Positions 43,074 to 53,489 are shown, counted from the stretch's first letter. The stretch: 64,000 nucleotides of DNA from Planctomycetota bacterium (GCA_018242585.1 JAFEBQ010000024.1:62001-126000), one strand, 5' to 3'. The notes: generated by a model from the sequence alone, not told the origin. Numbers and translations are program-made.

Positions 43074-44111
43074 TCACATGACCTTGTCCAGCATGCCGAA
43101 GTAAAACGACGCCAGGCGGAAGATCACAATCGTGATCAACGCCGCCACCACGGCCCACACGGCAAAGCCGGCCACAGTGGCCAGCGCCGCCAGCGCTCGC
43201 TGGGCTCGATCGTTGTACTGCTCGGAAAGATTGGCCAACGTCTCGCTCAGCCGGCCGCTCTTCTCGCCCACCTCGACGGCGTCGAGAAAGTCGGTCCGAA
43301 ACGCGCCGGTCGCCGCCAGCGCCTCGGTGATCTCTTGCCCCTTGCGAACCCGCAGCGTGACCGAGTCGATGTGATCGGTGTAATGGGCGTTCTGCGTGCT
43401 GCGCAGACTCATCGGAATGGCCTTCAATACATCCATGCCCGAGCCATACGTCAGCTCCAGCGACCAGGCGAACCGGGCCAGGGCCAACGTCTCGAACGTG
43501 TTGCCGATGACCGGCACCAGAAACAGCCCGCGCTGCAGCGGCCGCGCCCAGAAGACACCGCGCCGCGTCGCCTGATATACAACGACCAACACCACGGCAA
43601 TCACGGCCAGCACCGAGACGTACACCAACACGCCATGCGTTCCCATCAGCCCCAGGCCCAACGGGTCAAGGCGATCCTTCTTGGGAACCCCGTCTTGAAA
43701 CACGCCGAGCAACCAGATCAACAGCCCCACCACCCCCAGAGCGGCGAACAACTGGACCAGCGGCCAGGTGATGCTTTGCACGAACTGCCGACGCAGCTTC
43801 AATTGCAGCTCGTAATGCTCGGCCAGCGCTCGCAGCGTCTCGGCCAGGTGCCCGGTCGCGTCGCCCAGCGAGACCATCTCGTGAAACAGCCGGGGGAAGT
43901 AGCTGCCCGTGGCGGCCACGGCCGCGGTGACCGATTCGCCGCGAGCGACGGCCTGGTAGACCTGGTCCATGTGGCGGCGCACGGCGCGCGGCGAGCGTCC
44001 TTCGGCCTCGCGCTGAAAAGCCTTGCGCAGCTCGATCCCGCTGGTCAGCGCCGTCGAAACGCGCCGACAGAGTTGTTCAAGATCAAAGAGACTGATCCGG
44101 GCGGAGAACAT
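43074..44111 (-). CDS. Type II secretion/type IV pilus inner-membrane protein, GspF/PilC-like
   Basis: The 345-residue protein has the duplicated GspF layout. Each repeat has a helical cytoplasmic domain (RVSTALTSGIELRKAFQREA and ARFAWSLELTYGSGMDVLKA) followed by membrane spans (LVQLFAALGVVGLLIWLLG, LVYVSVLAVIAVVLVVVY, AGFAVWAVVAALITIVIF). The motif VEVGEKSGRLSETLANLSEQ is typical. The N terminus reads well from the ATG at 44111. It may serve with pilT (14961), though the two are 28 kb apart. No other secretion gene lies next to it. Confidence 0.88.
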   Translation of the reverse strand: MFSARISLFDLEQLCRRVSTALTSGIELRKAFQREAEGRSPRAVRRHMDQVYQAVARGESVTAAVAATGSYFPRLFHEMVSLGDATGHLAETLRALAEHYELQLKLRRQFVQSITWPLVQLFAALGVVGLLIWLLGVFQDGVPKKDRLDPLGLGLMGTHGVLVYVSVLAVIAVVLVVVYQATRRGVFWARPLQRGLFLVPVIGNTFETLALARFAWSLELTYGSGMDVLKAIPMSLRSTQNAHYTDHIDSVTLRVRKGQEITEALAATGAFRTDFLDAVEVGEKSGRLSETLANLSEQYNDRAQRALAALATVAGFAVWAVVAALITIVIFRLASFYFGMLDKVM

Positions 44112-44158
44112 GTTTTCATTCTAGTACCAAGCTGCGTAAGTAGTAATGGAGAAGCCGC

Positions 44159-44245
44159 AATGCCCAAGTACCAATGACCAAGTGATCCGGGGGGCCAGTG
44201 CTGCCTGTGTCCCCCTTTTGGTCATTGGGATTTGGTCATTGAGGC
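44159..44245. repeat. Inverted repeat, CAATGACCAA type
   Basis: AATGCCCAAGTACCAATGAC CAAG (44159-44182) faces CTTTTGGTCATTGGGATTTG GTCATTG (44216-44242). A 35-bp centre contains CGGGGGGCC and CCCCC runs. It is the fourth copy of this module. Confidence 0.75.
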
Positions 44246-44332
44246 TTTTTACTTGGATATTCGACTTTCGCCGGCGGGCAAAATAGAATCCGCCATGAGT
44301 TCCCGTCCCGCGTTACCAGCCGAGAATGCCCG

Positions 44333-45193
44333 ATGCCTGCTCCCGCCAAGCCGCTCTGGAACCGTGTGGCCGTCGTCGGCGTCGGCATGATCGGCGGCTC
44401 GATCGGCGTCGCGCTGCTGCGCCGCGGCCTGGCCCGCGAGGTGGTCGGCATCGGTCGCAACGCCGGCTCGCTGGCTGCCGCGGCCGACGCCGGCGTGATC
44501 TCGCGCGGCACCACCGACTTCGAAGCGGGCATCGACGGCGCAGGCCTGGTCGTGGTTTGCACTCCGGTCGGTCAGATTGCCGACTTCGCGCTCCGCGCCT
44601 GCAAACAGCTCGGCGACAGCGCGCTGGTGACCGACGCAGGGAGCACCAAGCGCGAGATCGTCACGGCCGTCGAACGCAAACTTCCCAAGGGGGCGCTCTT
44701 CGTCGGCAGCCATCCGCTAGCCGGCAGCGAGAAGAGCGGCCACCATGCCGCCATGTCCGACTTGCTGGTCGGGCGCACCGTGATCATCACGCCCACGCGC
44801 AAGACGCCGCTCGAAGCGACCGCCGAGGTCGAAACCTTCTGGCGTCGCTTGGGGGGGGCGACCATCACCATGACTCCCCAGGCCCACGACCGGGCCGTGG
44901 CCGCGATCAGCCATTTGCCCCATCTCGCGGCGGCTGCGCTGGCTGCCTCGACCCCCAAGCAGTATTTGCCCTTGGCGGCGCGCGGCTGGCTTGACACCAC
45001 ACGAGTTGCGTCGGGCGACGTGGCGATGTGGCGGCAGATCTTCGAGAGCAATCGGGCCGAAGCCTTGACGGCCTTGGCGCGTTATGAAAAGGTACTGGCA
45101 GCCTGTCGTCAGGCGCTCAAACGCGGCGATTTCCGCCGGCTCGAACAACTGCTGTTGAAAGCGAAACAAACCCGCGATGCTCTGGGAAGTTGA
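44333..45193 (+). CDS. tyrA: Prephenate/arogenate dehydrogenase
   Basis: The 286-residue protein starts with a Rossmann motif ([20 protein letters not shown]) and has the conserved [12 protein letters not shown] loop with the catalytic His. It oxidises prephenate or arogenate in tyrosine synthesis. The end of the gene overlaps the next ATG by 17 bp, so translation is coupled to purL. No ACT domain is present. The ATG at 44333 lies 89 bp after the CAATGACCAA repeat. Confidence 0.93.
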   Translation: MPAPAKPLWNRVAVVGVGMIGGSIGVALLRRGLAREVVGIGRNAGSLAAAADAGVISRGTTDFEAGIDGAGLVVVCTPVGQIADFALRACKQLGDSALVTDAGSTKREIVTAVERKLPKGALFVGSHPLAGSEKSGHHAAMSDLLVGRTVIITPTRKTPLEATAEVETFWRRLGGATITMTPQAHDRAVAAISHLPHLAAAALAASTPKQYLPLAARGWLDTTRVASGDVAMWRQIFESNRAEALTALARYEKVLAACRQALKRGDFRRLEQLLLKAKQTRDALGS

Positions 45194-48152
45194 CATCCAC
45201 CCGGCCGAAGGTCAGGCCGATCTGCTCGGTCGCCAGTTGGCCGCCGAAGCGACCAACTTGGGGCTCGCCGGAAATCTGAAAGTCGCCACCGCTCGCGGCT
45301 ATCTGCTGCAAGGCCAGCTCGACCAATCGCTCGTCACACGCGGCGCGCGAAAGTTGCTGGCCGATGCCGTCGTCGAACGCTACGTCGTCGGCCGCCCGGG
45401 GGAAAGCTCGCTGGGCCAGGGGCCGGCGGGGCTGGGTTGCCTGGTCCACGTGCTGCCCAAGCCGGGCGTGATGGACCCCGTGGCTCAAAGCGCGCAGTCG
45501 GCGCTCAACGACTTGGGCGTGCCGGTCGAAGCCGTCCGCACGTTGAAGAAGTACTGGCTGTCGTCGGTCGACGACGCCACGCTGAAAACGCTGTGCAGCA
45601 AACTGCTTGCCAACGACGCCATCGAACAAGTGGTGGTCGGCCCCCTGAAATGGGAGCGGATGGAGATCGGCTCGCCGTATCAGTTCAAGCTGATCCGCGT
45701 TCCCTTACGCGAGATGAACGACGATCAATTGGTGCGCCTGAGCCGCCAGGGGCAGCTGTACCTGAGCCTGGTCGAGATGCAGACCATTCAGGCGCACTTC
45801 CGCACGCTGCGCCGCGATCCGACCGACGCCGAGCTCGAGACGCTGGCTCAGACCTGGAGCGAGCATTGCAGCCACAAGACCCTGGCCGGGCGTGTGCGCT
45901 ACCGCGGTCCCGAAGGGGAACGCCGGTTCGAGAACATGCTCAAGGAAACGATCTTCGCCGCCACGCAGGAATTGCGCAAGCAATGGGGCGCGGATGACTG
46001 GTGCGTGAGCGTGTTTCGCGACAACGCCGGCGTGGTCCGCTTTGACGATGAATACAACATCGTGTTCAAGGTCGAGACGCACAATCACCCGTCGGCGCTC
46101 GAACCCTACGGCGGCGCGAACACGGGGCTTGGCGGCGTGATCCGCGATCCGCTGGGGACCGGGTTGGGCGCCAAGCCGATCTGCAATACCGACATATTCT
46201 GCTTTGCACCGCCCGAAACGCCGGCCGCCGAGATTCCCGCCGGCGTGTTGCACCCCAAGCGCGTGATTCGCGGCGTGGTCTCGGGCGTGCGCGACTACGG
46301 CAACCGAATGGGCATTCCGACGGTAAACGGCGCGGTCTACTTCGACCGCCGCTACCTGGGGAACCCGCTGGTTTACTGTGGCAACGTCGGCTTGTTGCCG
46401 CGCGACAAGTCGTTCAAGGAAGCCAAGCCGGGCGATTACATCGTCGCCGTCGGCGGGCGAACCGGTCGCGACGGCATCCACGGCGCGACGTTCAGCTCGG
46501 CCGAACTCACGAGCGAGAGCGAATCGCTCTCCGGCGGCGCGGTGCAGATCGGCAACGCTATCACCGAGAAGATGGTCGTCGACGTCGTGCTGCAAGCCCG
46601 GGACCGGAACCTGTTCAGCGCCATCACCGACTGCGGCGCTGGTGGCTTCTCAAGCGCCGTGGGCGAAATGGGTGAAGAGATCGGCGCCGAGGTCTGGCTC
46701 GATCGCATTCCGCTCAAGTACGAAGGTTTGTCCTACACCGAGATGTGGATCTCGGAAGCCCAGGAACGAATGATCCTGGCCGTGCCGCCCGCGAACTGGC
46801 AGGACTTCTCGGACCTGTGCGCGGCCGAAAGCGTCGAAGCCACGGTGATTGGCGAGTACAAGGCGACGGGACGATTGGTGCTGCACTACCACGACGAAGT
46901 CGTCGCCGACCTGACGATGGAGTTCCTGCACGGGGGCCGACCGCCGGTGGTGCGCGAGGCGGTTTACCAGCCCGCCCCGACCACGGCGCAACCGCTGCCG
47001 AACAAGTACGACTGGAACTACACGGGCGAGCTGCTCAAGATTCTCGGCTCGCCGAATGTCTGTAGCAAAGAGTGGATCATCCGGCAGTACGATCACGAAG
47101 TCCAAGGTGGCAGCGTCGTCAAGCCGCTGGTCGGCATTGCCAACGACGGCCCCAGCGACGCGGCCGTGGTCCGCCCGGTGCTCGGCTCGCGGCGCGCCAT
47201 CGCCGTCTCGTGTGGCATGAACCCGCGGTTCGGCGAGTTCGACACCTATCACATGGCCACCAGCGCCATCGACGAAGCGATCCGCAACTGTGTCGCGGTC
47301 GGCGCCGACCCCAGCCGCATTGCCGTGCTCGACAACTTCTGCTGGGGCGATTGCGAGCGGGCCGAGACGTTGGGCTCGCTGGTCCGATCAGCGCTCGCCT
47401 GTTACGACATGGCGATCGCGCTGGGCACGCCGTTCATCAGCGGCAAGGACAGCTTGAACAACGAGTTCCGCTACGAAGCGAACGGTCAGAAGCAATCGCT
47501 CAGCATTCCTCCCTCGCTGTTGATCAGCGCGATGGGGCAACTGGCCGACGCTTCGCAGGCCGTCACGATGGACCTGAAGCAGTCGGGCAATCTGCTCTAC
47601 CAGGTCGGCCTGACCAAGGACGAAATGGGGGGCTCGCACTTCGCCCTGGTCGAAAACTTGTCAGGCGGACAAGTTCCCACTGTTGACGCCGACGTGGCGC
47701 GGCGCACGTTCGCGGCCCTGCACGGCGCGATCAAGAGCGGGCTCGTCGCCGCGTGCCACGACTTGAGCGAAGGGGGCCTGGCCGCGGCCGCGGCCGAGAT
47801 GGCCTTTGCCGGCGGACTGGGGGCGCAACTGTTCCTGGCCGACGTGCCGGCGGCGGCGGGCATTGCCGACACGCCGCGCGGCACGGCCGTGCTGTTGTTC
47901 AGCGAGTCGAACACCCGGTTCCTGTGCGAAGTGCCCCAGGACAAGAGCGCCGCGTTCGAGCAGGCCCTGGCTGGCCTTCCGCACGCGGCCGTGGGCGAGG
48001 TGACCCGCGGTGGCCGGCTGGAAATCGTCGGCTTGCCACAAGCGGCCGCCAACATCGAAGCCAGCGAACCCGATGACATGGCGGCCCCGACGGTCGTTAC
48101 CGCCAGCGTGGCCGAGTTGAAGCAAGCCTGGCAAGCGGCGCTGAAGCTGTAG
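45177..48152 (+). CDS. purL: PurS-PurL fusion: FGAM synthase large subunit
   Basis: The 991-residue protein begins with two PurS-like segments ([20 protein letters not shown] and [20 protein letters not shown]), followed by the duplicated PurL ATPase fold. The signatures [54 protein letters not shown] and [10 protein letters not shown] fit the family. It makes formylglycinamidine ribonucleotide from FGAR and uses ammonia from PurQ. The glutaminase domain is absent, and purQ follows as a separate gene (49121) after an intervening DNA glycosylase gene. The start at 45177 overlaps the tyrA end by 17 bp. Confidence 0.95.
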   Translation: MLWEVDIHPAEGQADLLGRQLAAEATNLGLAGNLKVATARGYLLQGQLDQSLVTRGARKLLADAVVERYVVGRPGESSLGQGPAGLGCLVHVLPKPGVMDPVAQSAQSALNDLGVPVEAVRTLKKYWLSSVDDATLKTLCSKLLANDAIEQVVVGPLKWERMEIGSPYQFKLIRVPLREMNDDQLVRLSRQGQLYLSLVEMQTIQAHFRTLRRDPTDAELETLAQTWSEHCSHKTLAGRVRYRGPEGERRFENMLKETIFAATQELRKQWGADDWCVSVFRDNAGVVRFDDEYNIVFKVETHNHPSALEPYGGANTGLGGVIRDPLGTGLGAKPICNTDIFCFAPPETPAAEIPAGVLHPKRVIRGVVSGVRDYGNRMGIPTVNGAVYFDRRYLGNPLVYCGNVGLLPRDKSFKEAKPGDYIVAVGGRTGRDGIHGATFSSAELTSESESLSGGAVQIGNAITEKMVVDVVLQARDRNLFSAITDCGAGGFSSAVGEMGEEIGAEVWLDRIPLKYEGLSYTEMWISEAQERMILAVPPANWQDFSDLCAAESVEATVIGEYKATGRLVLHYHDEVVADLTMEFLHGGRPPVVREAVYQPAPTTAQPLPNKYDWNYTGELLKILGSPNVCSKEWIIRQYDHEVQGGSVVKPLVGIANDGPSDAAVVRPVLGSRRAIAVSCGMNPRFGEFDTYHMATSAIDEAIRNCVAVGADPSRIAVLDNFCWGDCERAETLGSLVRSALACYDMAIALGTPFISGKDSLNNEFRYEANGQKQSLSIPPSLLISAMGQLADASQAVTMDLKQSGNLLYQVGLTKDEMGGSHFALVENLSGGQVPTVDADVARRTFAALHGAIKSGLVAACHDLSEGGLAAAAAEMAFAGGLGAQLFLADVPAAAGIADTPRGTAVLLFSESNTRFLCEVPQDKSAAFEQALAGLPHAAVGEVTRGGRLEIVGLPQAAANIEASEPDDMAAPTVVTASVAELKQAWQAALKL

Positions 48153-48209
48153 TCGCGTCGCCAGGCTCATCGCGATCCATTCAGCCTGCACTTCGCACAT
48201 CGTGAATAG

Positions 48210-48345
48210 TGGGTGGCCCAGCCGCTAGCCGGCTGGGTTGCGAAGCAACAAGAAGAACTCGGTGCTTTGAAGCAAGGGGCTGCCTGAACGTCTTACATCT
48301 TTCTTGTCGCTGCGCGACCCGGCCGACAAGCAGCCGGGCCACCCG
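48210..48345. repeat. Inverted repeat, GGGTGGCCCAGCCG type
   Basis: GGGTGGCCCAGCCGCTAGCC GGCTGGG at the left faces CAGCCGGGCCACCC at the right. Inside, AAGCAACAAGAA faces TTCTTGTCGCTGC. It lies between purL and the glycosylase gene. Confidence 0.75.
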
Positions 48346-48393
48346 ACTTCTTGCTCTCACAGCAAAGCTCATCTGTCACCAAGAGTCCCCAAC

Positions 48394-48990
48394 ATGCCAC
48401 TGCCAGCGCCGCTCGATCGCGATTTTTTCGCGCGCGACACGTTGGTCGTGGCTCGCGAGCTGATCGGCACCACCCTGGCCGTGGGACGTTGCGCCGGCCG
48501 GATCGTCGAGACCGAAGCCTATGTCGACGACGCAGCATCCCACTTCGTCACGCGCCGGAACCAGGCCGTCATCATGGCCACCACCTACGGCCGCGTGTAC
48601 GTCTATTTCATCTATGGCATGTACTACTGCCTGAATTTCACGGCCGATGCCACGGGGCCCGGCGCGGTTCTGATTCGGGCCATCGAGCCCACGCGCGGCA
48701 TTCCGACGATGATGGCCCGCCGTGGCGTGAGCTCGCTCAAGCGCTTGACCACTGGCCCGGGGCGATTGTGCCAGGCGCTCGACATCGATCTGAGCGATAA
48801 CGACCGGCTGATTGGCCGACGGATTCGCGTTCTGGCCGCCGACGTCGATTGGCAAGTCGAAGCCAGCCCCAGGATCGGCATTTCCCAGGCCCAGCATTTG
48901 CATTGGCGATTCTCGGCCGTGGGCAACCCGTTCGTCATGCCGCACAAGCCGGTTACTGCCGCGGCGAAAAAGCCCCGCCGGGCTCCTTGA
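48394..48990 (+). CDS. DNA-3-methyladenine glycosylase, alkyladenine (AAG/MPG) family
   Basis: The 198-residue protein has the AAG signatures LDRDFFARDTLVVARELIGT, RIVETEAY (general base Glu), VYFIYGMYYCLNF and GAVLIRAIEP. It excises alkylated and deaminated purines from DNA in base-excision repair. An upstream in-frame start at 48304 lies in the repeat and was rejected; the ATG at 48394 fits the family's N-terminal length. The location between purL and purQ is unusual but shows no functional link. The C-terminal tail is basic (KPVTAAAKKPRRAP). Confidence 0.92.
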   Translation: MPLPAPLDRDFFARDTLVVARELIGTTLAVGRCAGRIVETEAYVDDAASHFVTRRNQAVIMATTYGRVYVYFIYGMYYCLNFTADATGPGAVLIRAIEPTRGIPTMMARRGVSSLKRLTTGPGRLCQALDIDLSDNDRLIGRRIRVLAADVDWQVEASPRIGISQAQHLHWRFSAVGNPFVMPHKPVTAAAKKPRRAP

Positions 48991-49120
48991 GGAATCGGGC
49001 TGATTTCCGGAGAATAGGGCGGCACGTTCGACCCAGCGTACGAGGCTTTGCCGTCGAGGGTCGGCCGCGTGCGTCGGCTCCTTTCCTATCTTCCCGCTCA
49101 CGAGCGCAACAGCGACCTCC

Positions 49121-49909
49121 ATGGCACGTCCTCGCGTTTTGGTTCTGCGAGCCCCTGGCACCAACTGCGACCTCGAGTCGTGCTATGCGTTCGAGCGCGC
49201 CGGCGGCGAGGCCGACGCCTTGCACGTCAACCGGCTGCTCGAGAACCCTCGCGTCCTCAGCGATTACCAGATTCTCTGTTTCGCCGGCGGGTTCAGTTAC
49301 GGCGACGACATTTCGGCCGGCCGCATCCTGGGGAGCCAGCTCCGGTTGCACCTGAACGAGGCGCTGCACGAGTTCAAGGTGGCCGAGAAGCTGATTATCG
49401 GCATCTGCAACGGCTTTCAAATTCTGATGCAGTCCGACTTGCTGCTGGCGGAACACCCGGCCGCCGATGGCGAGCCCGAGCCGGCCGCCACGCTGACGAA
49501 CAACGATTCGCACCGCTACGAAGACCGCTGGGTCCACCTGGGCGTGTCGAGCGACCGTTGCGTGTTTTTGCGCGGCATCGAGCGGATGTACCTGCCAGTG
49601 GCCCACGGCGAAGGCCGGTTCGTCCCGCGCAGCGCCGCGATCGGCGAGCACTTGCGTGGGGCAGGGCAGCTTTGCCTGCGCTACACGGCGGCCGACGGCA
49701 GCCCGGCGAAGGGTTTTCCGGACAACCCGAACGGCGCGTGGGACAACGTAGCGGGCGTGTGCGATGTGACGGGGCGGGTGTTCGGTTTGATGCCCCATCC
49801 CGAGCGCCACATCGAGCGCACTCAACACCCGCGCTGGACTCGCCCCGAGACCACGCAAACCGGCGACGGTTTAAAGATCTTCCAGAACGCGGTCAGCTAC
49901 TTCGGGTAG
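49121..49909 (+). CDS. purQ: FGAM synthase glutaminase subunit
   Basis: The 262-residue class I glutamine amidotransferase has the nucleophile Cys96 in GICNGFQ and the His226-Glu228 pair in MPHPERH. It delivers ammonia to PurL. FSYGDDISAGRILGSQL is typical of the family. The ATG at 49121 starts MARPRVLVLRAPGTN. The gene is separated from purL by an alkyladenine glycosylase gene and may be on the same transcript. No terminator is visible between them. Confidence 0.95.
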   Translation: MARPRVLVLRAPGTNCDLESCYAFERAGGEADALHVNRLLENPRVLSDYQILCFAGGFSYGDDISAGRILGSQLRLHLNEALHEFKVAEKLIIGICNGFQILMQSDLLLAEHPAADGEPEPAATLTNNDSHRYEDRWVHLGVSSDRCVFLRGIERMYLPVAHGEGRFVPRSAAIGEHLRGAGQLCLRYTAADGSPAKGFPDNPNGAWDNVAGVCDVTGRVFGLMPHPERHIERTQHPRWTRPETTQTGDGLKIFQNAVSYFG

Positions 49910-49930
49910 ATAGCGTCACATCGGACCCTC

Positions 49931-50060
49931 GGGTAGCACCGGTTGCTCGTCAACCGGTGTGGCGACAGCCACAAGAGGCATTGGTACAAGCGCCGCCTCG
50001 TTCGCGAATTCGCAGCTTTCCCCACGTCATCTTGCGCGCTGCGCCTGCTAGCAACGGCTC
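49931..50060. repeat. Element related to the 367-bp direct repeat (partial)
   Basis: CGGGTAGCACCGGTTGCTCG and TCAACCGGTGTGGCGACAGC, then a diverged right end (GCGCGCTGCGCC, AACGGCTCGACG). It holds the CCGGTTGCTCGTCAACCGG module of copies A and B without the CTTCTCCC module. It lies after purQ. Confidence 0.7.
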
Positions 50061-50143
50061 GACGAGCATATTGGCCTAGCTGCCAAAAAACTTGGGCCGC
50101 TAAGATGCCAACTCATATCGTGGTTCATTTATTGGAGGCGATT

Positions 50144-50494
50144 ATGCTCGGCCGTTGCTTACCGTTGTCCGCGACTCTTCTGTTGTTCAGTCTGACGCTG
50201 AACGCAACAGCCGAGGACGAGCAACCGACTCCAGCGTTTGATCTCACGGGCGTCAGATGTCAGGTTTCGACGCGCATGGAAAACGACTCAGCGATGTCGT
50301 ACGAAGGAGTTCTCAAGTCAGCCGACAAAAAAACCGTCGTGATCACGGTGGAGCGAACGCGCGCCATGACGCTTCACAAGATTCCGATCATCGGCGACGT
50401 GCATGTCTCGAACGAATGGACTCGCGCCGACCGGCACGATGTCACGCTCCCCTTCGAGTCGGTGCGAGCAATTACGCTATTGAAAAGCAAGTAG
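50144..50494 (+). CDS. Small secreted protein of unknown function
   Basis: The 116-residue protein has a signal peptide (MLGRCLPLSATLLLFSLTLN ATA) and a compact beta-rich body (SYEGVLKSADKKTVVITVER, KIPIIGDVHVSNEW and LPFESVRAITLLKSK). The ATG at 50144 has a good ribosome binding site (TTGGAGGCGATT). GC is lower than in the neighbours. The longer in-frame start at 49943 passes through a repeat and was rejected. No family is recognised. Confidence 0.7.
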   Translation: MLGRCLPLSATLLLFSLTLNATAEDEQPTPAFDLTGVRCQVSTRMENDSAMSYEGVLKSADKKTVVITVERTRAMTLHKIPIIGDVHVSNEWTRADRHDVTLPFESVRAITLLKSK

Positions 50495-50562
50495 CGCTAA
50501 GTGTCCGCCACTACGAAAGAGCCAAGGTACGGTGAACCTGACCTTTCAAACAACTACAGCGG

Positions 50563-50856
50563 GGTAGCACCGGTTGCTCGCCAACCGGTGCTACCCAATT
50601 CGGTTTCACGAGCGCCAGCGCGAGGGCCTCAATCACCACCGAGCGCGCGAACCCTTCTCCCGCCGGGAGAAGGTGGCCGAAGGCCGGATGAGGGTCCACT
50701 CGGCGCTCGGAGCCGCGCGCGACTGATGCGCGACCCTCATCCGTCGGCTAGCGCCGCCACCTTCTCCCCGGGGGAGAAGGGTTTTCATTCAGGTCGTTCA
50801 CGATTGAGACTGTCTAGCCGTGCTCGGCTACGCGGTTGGCAAGCAACCGGGGCTAC
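50563..50856. repeat. Inverted copy C of the 367-bp repeat family
   Basis: Relative to copies A and B the modules run in reverse: GGTAGCACCGGTTGCTCGCC, then CAATTCGGTTTCACGAGCG, then CACCGAGCGCGCGAACCCTT, then CTCATCCGTCGGCTAGCGCC, then the GGCAAGCAACCGGGGCTAC module at the end. It lies between the small secreted protein gene and the convergent sulfatase gene. The rest of 50495-50888 shows nothing else. Confidence 0.85.
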
Positions 50857-50888
50857 ACGACTCTGCGGAAGCACTTCCCGCCGCGCGC

Positions 50889-52520
50889 CTACTGCTTTTT
50901 GATATCCGCGCCCCAGTCGGTGTGATCCGGGCCGGGCCAGTCGTCGACGAACGATCGCGCCGCCCATGCCTGCCATGCTTGCTCCATCCGCGCGGCCACC
51001 GCGGGCTGTTCTTTGATCAGGTCGCGCTGCTCGGTCCGGTCGGCGTCGATGTCGTACAGCTCCCACGGGCCGCGCCACTTTTGCACCAGCTTCCACCGTC
51101 CGTCGCGAACCGCCTTGTTCCCTTCATGCTCCCAGAAGATCGGCTGCGAGCGCGCGAGCGACTGCCCATGGAACGCCGGCCGCAGCGACACCCCTTCCAT
51201 GGGCAGAATCTTCTCCCCCTTGAACTCGGTCGGATAGTTCGCGCCCGTCAGGTCAACCGCCGTGGCCATCACATCGATCAAATGCGCCGGCTGCTTCTCC
51301 AGGCTGCCGCGCCGCTCGGCGGGAATGCCGCGCGGCCAATGCACGACCAGCGGCGAGCTGATGCCCCCTTCGTGCGTGAAATGCTTGTAGCGGCGGAACG
51401 GCGTGTTGGCGGCCGTGGCCCAGTTCATGCCCAACAGCACGTACGAGTCGGGCCCACCGATCGGTCCTTCGCCGCGCGTCGTGCCCGGCGGGCCACCCTC
51501 GGCATTGCCGCCGTTGTCGCTGAGGAACAGGATCAGCGTATTGTCCAGCAGCTTGCGCTCGGTCAGGCCATCGACCAGCCGCCCCATGCTCCGATCGATG
51601 CACTCGATCATCGCGGCATAGACCTCCATCATCCGCTGGAACCGTTCCTGCTGCTCTTCATTGCGCGTGTCCCAAGCCGGCGACTCGGCCGGGCGCGGCG
51701 CGAGCGGCCAGGCTGAATCGACCAGGCCCAGCTCGATCTGCTTGGCGTGCCGCGACGCGCGGAGTGCGTCCCAACCTTGCACATATCGGCCGCGCTGCTT
51801 GGCGATCATGTCGGCCGGCGCGCGCAGCGGAAAATGCACCGCTCCCTGAGCAATGTACAGAAAGAAGGGCTTGTTCGCCGCCTGGGCTTCATCGACGAAC
51901 TTCAGCCCCCAGTCAACGAACAAATCGGTCGAGTACCAGTCGCGCCCCAGCTCGGGCGAATCTTTCGCAATCTCGCGACCGTTCAGGTACAGGTTCTCGG
52001 TCCCCGGCCGGTCGGACTCGCGGGGGAAATAAACCTCGCCGTACCGCGCGTTGAGCGAACGGTCAAATCCGCGCTGCCACGGCGGCGTGCCATTCTGTTG
52101 CCCCAAGTGCCACTTGCCGGTCATGGCGGTCAGGTAGCCCGCCTCGCGCAATACCTCGGCCATGGTCACACAGCGCGGCAACAACCGGCCGTGAAACCCC
52201 TTCGACTCCGGTTCAACTTTGTTATCGAGCCAGCCCAGGCCGGCCTGGTGCGAGTAGAGCCCGGTCAGCAACGCGGCCCGCGTCGGGCTGCAGCGCGGCG
52301 TGTTGTAGAACTGAGTAAAGCGCAAGCCGTTCGCGGCCAGGGCATCGAGCCGCGGCGTGGCGACCTCGCTGCCGTAGCAACCGATGTCCGACCAGCCCAT
52401 GTCATCGACCAGCACGACAACTATATTCGGCCGCTCGGCCGGCGCGTCGGCAGCGTAGCTTTGTAACGAGCAAAGCCCAACCAGGCCGGCAACGAGAAGA
52501 ACCAAAAGCGTGCGCGGCAT
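50889..52520 (-). CDS. Secreted sulfatase (arylsulfatase family)
   Basis: With the ATG at 52520 (MPRTLLVLLVAGLVGLCSLQ, then SYAADAPA) the protein has 543 residues and a signal peptide. Metal-binding VVLVDDMGWSDIGCYGS and the formylglycine motif CSPTR (Cys77) identify a type I sulfatase, activated by formylglycine-generating enzyme. Its likely substrate is a sulfated polysaccharide, as for the many planctomycete sulfatases. An in-frame start at 52592 lies inside the GTAGGGTACGC repeat and was rejected. The gene stands alone. Confidence 0.95.
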   Translation of the reverse strand: MPRTLLVLLVAGLVGLCSLQSYAADAPAERPNIVVVLVDDMGWSDIGCYGSEVATPRLDALAANGLRFTQFYNTPRCSPTRAALLTGLYSHQAGLGWLDNKVEPESKGFHGRLLPRCVTMAEVLREAGYLTAMTGKWHLGQQNGTPPWQRGFDRSLNARYGEVYFPRESDRPGTENLYLNGREIAKDSPELGRDWYSTDLFVDWGLKFVDEAQAANKPFFLYIAQGAVHFPLRAPADMIAKQRGRYVQGWDALRASRHAKQIELGLVDSAWPLAPRPAESPAWDTRNEEQQERFQRMMEVYAAMIECIDRSMGRLVDGLTERKLLDNTLILFLSDNGGNAEGGPPGTTRGEGPIGGPDSYVLLGMNWATAANTPFRRYKHFTHEGGISSPLVVHWPRGIPAERRGSLEKQPAHLIDVMATAVDLTGANYPTEFKGEKILPMEGVSLRPAFHGQSLARSQPIFWEHEGNKAVRDGRWKLVQKWRGPWELYDIDADRTEQRDLIKEQPAVAARMEQAWQAWAARSFVDDWPGPDHTDWGADIKKQ

Positions 52521-52535
52521 GATGCGATTCCTCTG

Positions 52536-52608
52536 GTAGGGTACGCATCTGTGCGTACCTAAAGTTTCGTTTGGCCACAGCATGGTACGCACGGGGTGCG
52601 TACCCTAC
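52536..52608. repeat. Inverted repeat, GTAGGGTACGCATCTGTGCG type
   Basis: GTAGGGTACGCATCTGTGCG TACC faces GGTACGCACGGGGTGCGTAC CCTAC at the right end. A second copy occurs at 61679-61742. It sits just upstream of the sulfatase start. Confidence 0.85.
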
Positions 52609-52642
52609 GGGCTGATCTATATGAAGACTTTCAACATATCTT

Positions 52643-52715
52643 CCGTCATTCCCGCGCAGGCGGGAATCTAGTGGAAAGACTTCACTCTAGATTCCCGCCT
52701 GCGCGGGAATGACGG
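52643..52715. repeat. Large inverted pair of the CGTCATTCCCGC module
   Basis: CCGTCATTCCCGCGCAGGCG GGAATCTAG faces CTAGATTCCCGCCTGCGCGG GAATGACGG across a 15-bp centre. Single palindromes of the same module occur at 11113-11140. It lies between the sulfatase promoter region and the next gene's stop codon. Confidence 0.85.
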
Positions 52716-52736
52716 CGCGCGGCACATAAGGGTGAA

Positions 52737-53462
52737 TCACGAAGGCAGCGAGCCGGTTAGGCGGCGGTAGCGGGCGTGCAGGTCGCGGGTGATCCAACCC
52801 AGGTAGATGTTTGCTCCCAGCGACGCGAACAACGCGATCAAAGCCACCATCAGCGGCAGCCACGGGCGCGGCTCGTCGGTCGTCGCCTTGGCCGCCGTGT
52901 GGGTAATCTTCAACTCGGACGGTGACGGCGGTTCCACGGCCGGCGGGTTGCTGGCGGCGGCTGATGCAACGGCCGTCAGCGGCGGCGCTGGCATCTGGGC
53001 GCTGGCCGGCGTGACCTGCGGATCGAATCGCGCCGGCTCAGGCTCCCCGGTGACATCGGTCGGGCGAATGCGCCGCCCCGTGCTCCCCGGCAGGTACGCG
53101 TTTTCATGGTGCGCGTTGGTCGCGGGCAATGCGGCCACGCTGGTCGGCGCATTTGTGGCCGCGGCGCTTGACGTCACCGTCGCTGGCTTCGCGGCCGTCG
53201 CGGTTTCGCCGCTTGGCGCAAGGGAAGGTGCGGGTGTCGATTCTTGCTCGGCAGGCAACTGCGGCGCGATCAGCTTTGGACCAGTCTCAGCCGGCGCACT
53301 AACCACCGGCGGCGCGACCATCGTATTGGCCAAGGGGAACGGGTCCGGCGGGGGAGGCAAGGCGATCTGCCCCGCGGCCGAGCGCGCGACGCCCAGCATC
53401 GCCATCAGCCCGACGACGGACAGCCCACCACGTAACCACCGCTGACAGTTCGTGCGGAACAT
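52737..53462 (-). CDS. Ala/Pro-rich exported protein with C-terminal membrane span
   Basis: The 241-residue protein has a signal-like N terminus (LRGGLSVVGLMAMLGVARSA), a long Ala/Pro/Thr-rich segment (about residues 35-200) and a membrane span near the end (PLMVALIALFASLGANIYLG), followed by a short basic tail. It looks like an anchored extracytoplasmic spacer or stalk. No domain is recognised. The gene lies 27 bp downstream of the permease gene on the same strand, so the two are probably co-transcribed. Confidence 0.65.
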   Translation of the reverse strand: MFRTNCQRWLRGGLSVVGLMAMLGVARSAAGQIALPPPPDPFPLANTMVAPPVVSAPAETGPKLIAPQLPAEQESTPAPSLAPSGETATAAKPATVTSSAAATNAPTSVAALPATNAHHENAYLPGSTGRRIRPTDVTGEPEPARFDPQVTPASAQMPAPPLTAVASAAASNPPAVEPPSPSELKITHTAAKATTDEPRPWLPLMVALIALFASLGANIYLGWITRDLHARYRRLTGSLPS

Positions 53463-53489
53463 CGCTAGTTTCCTTCTTTCTCGCGTCGC

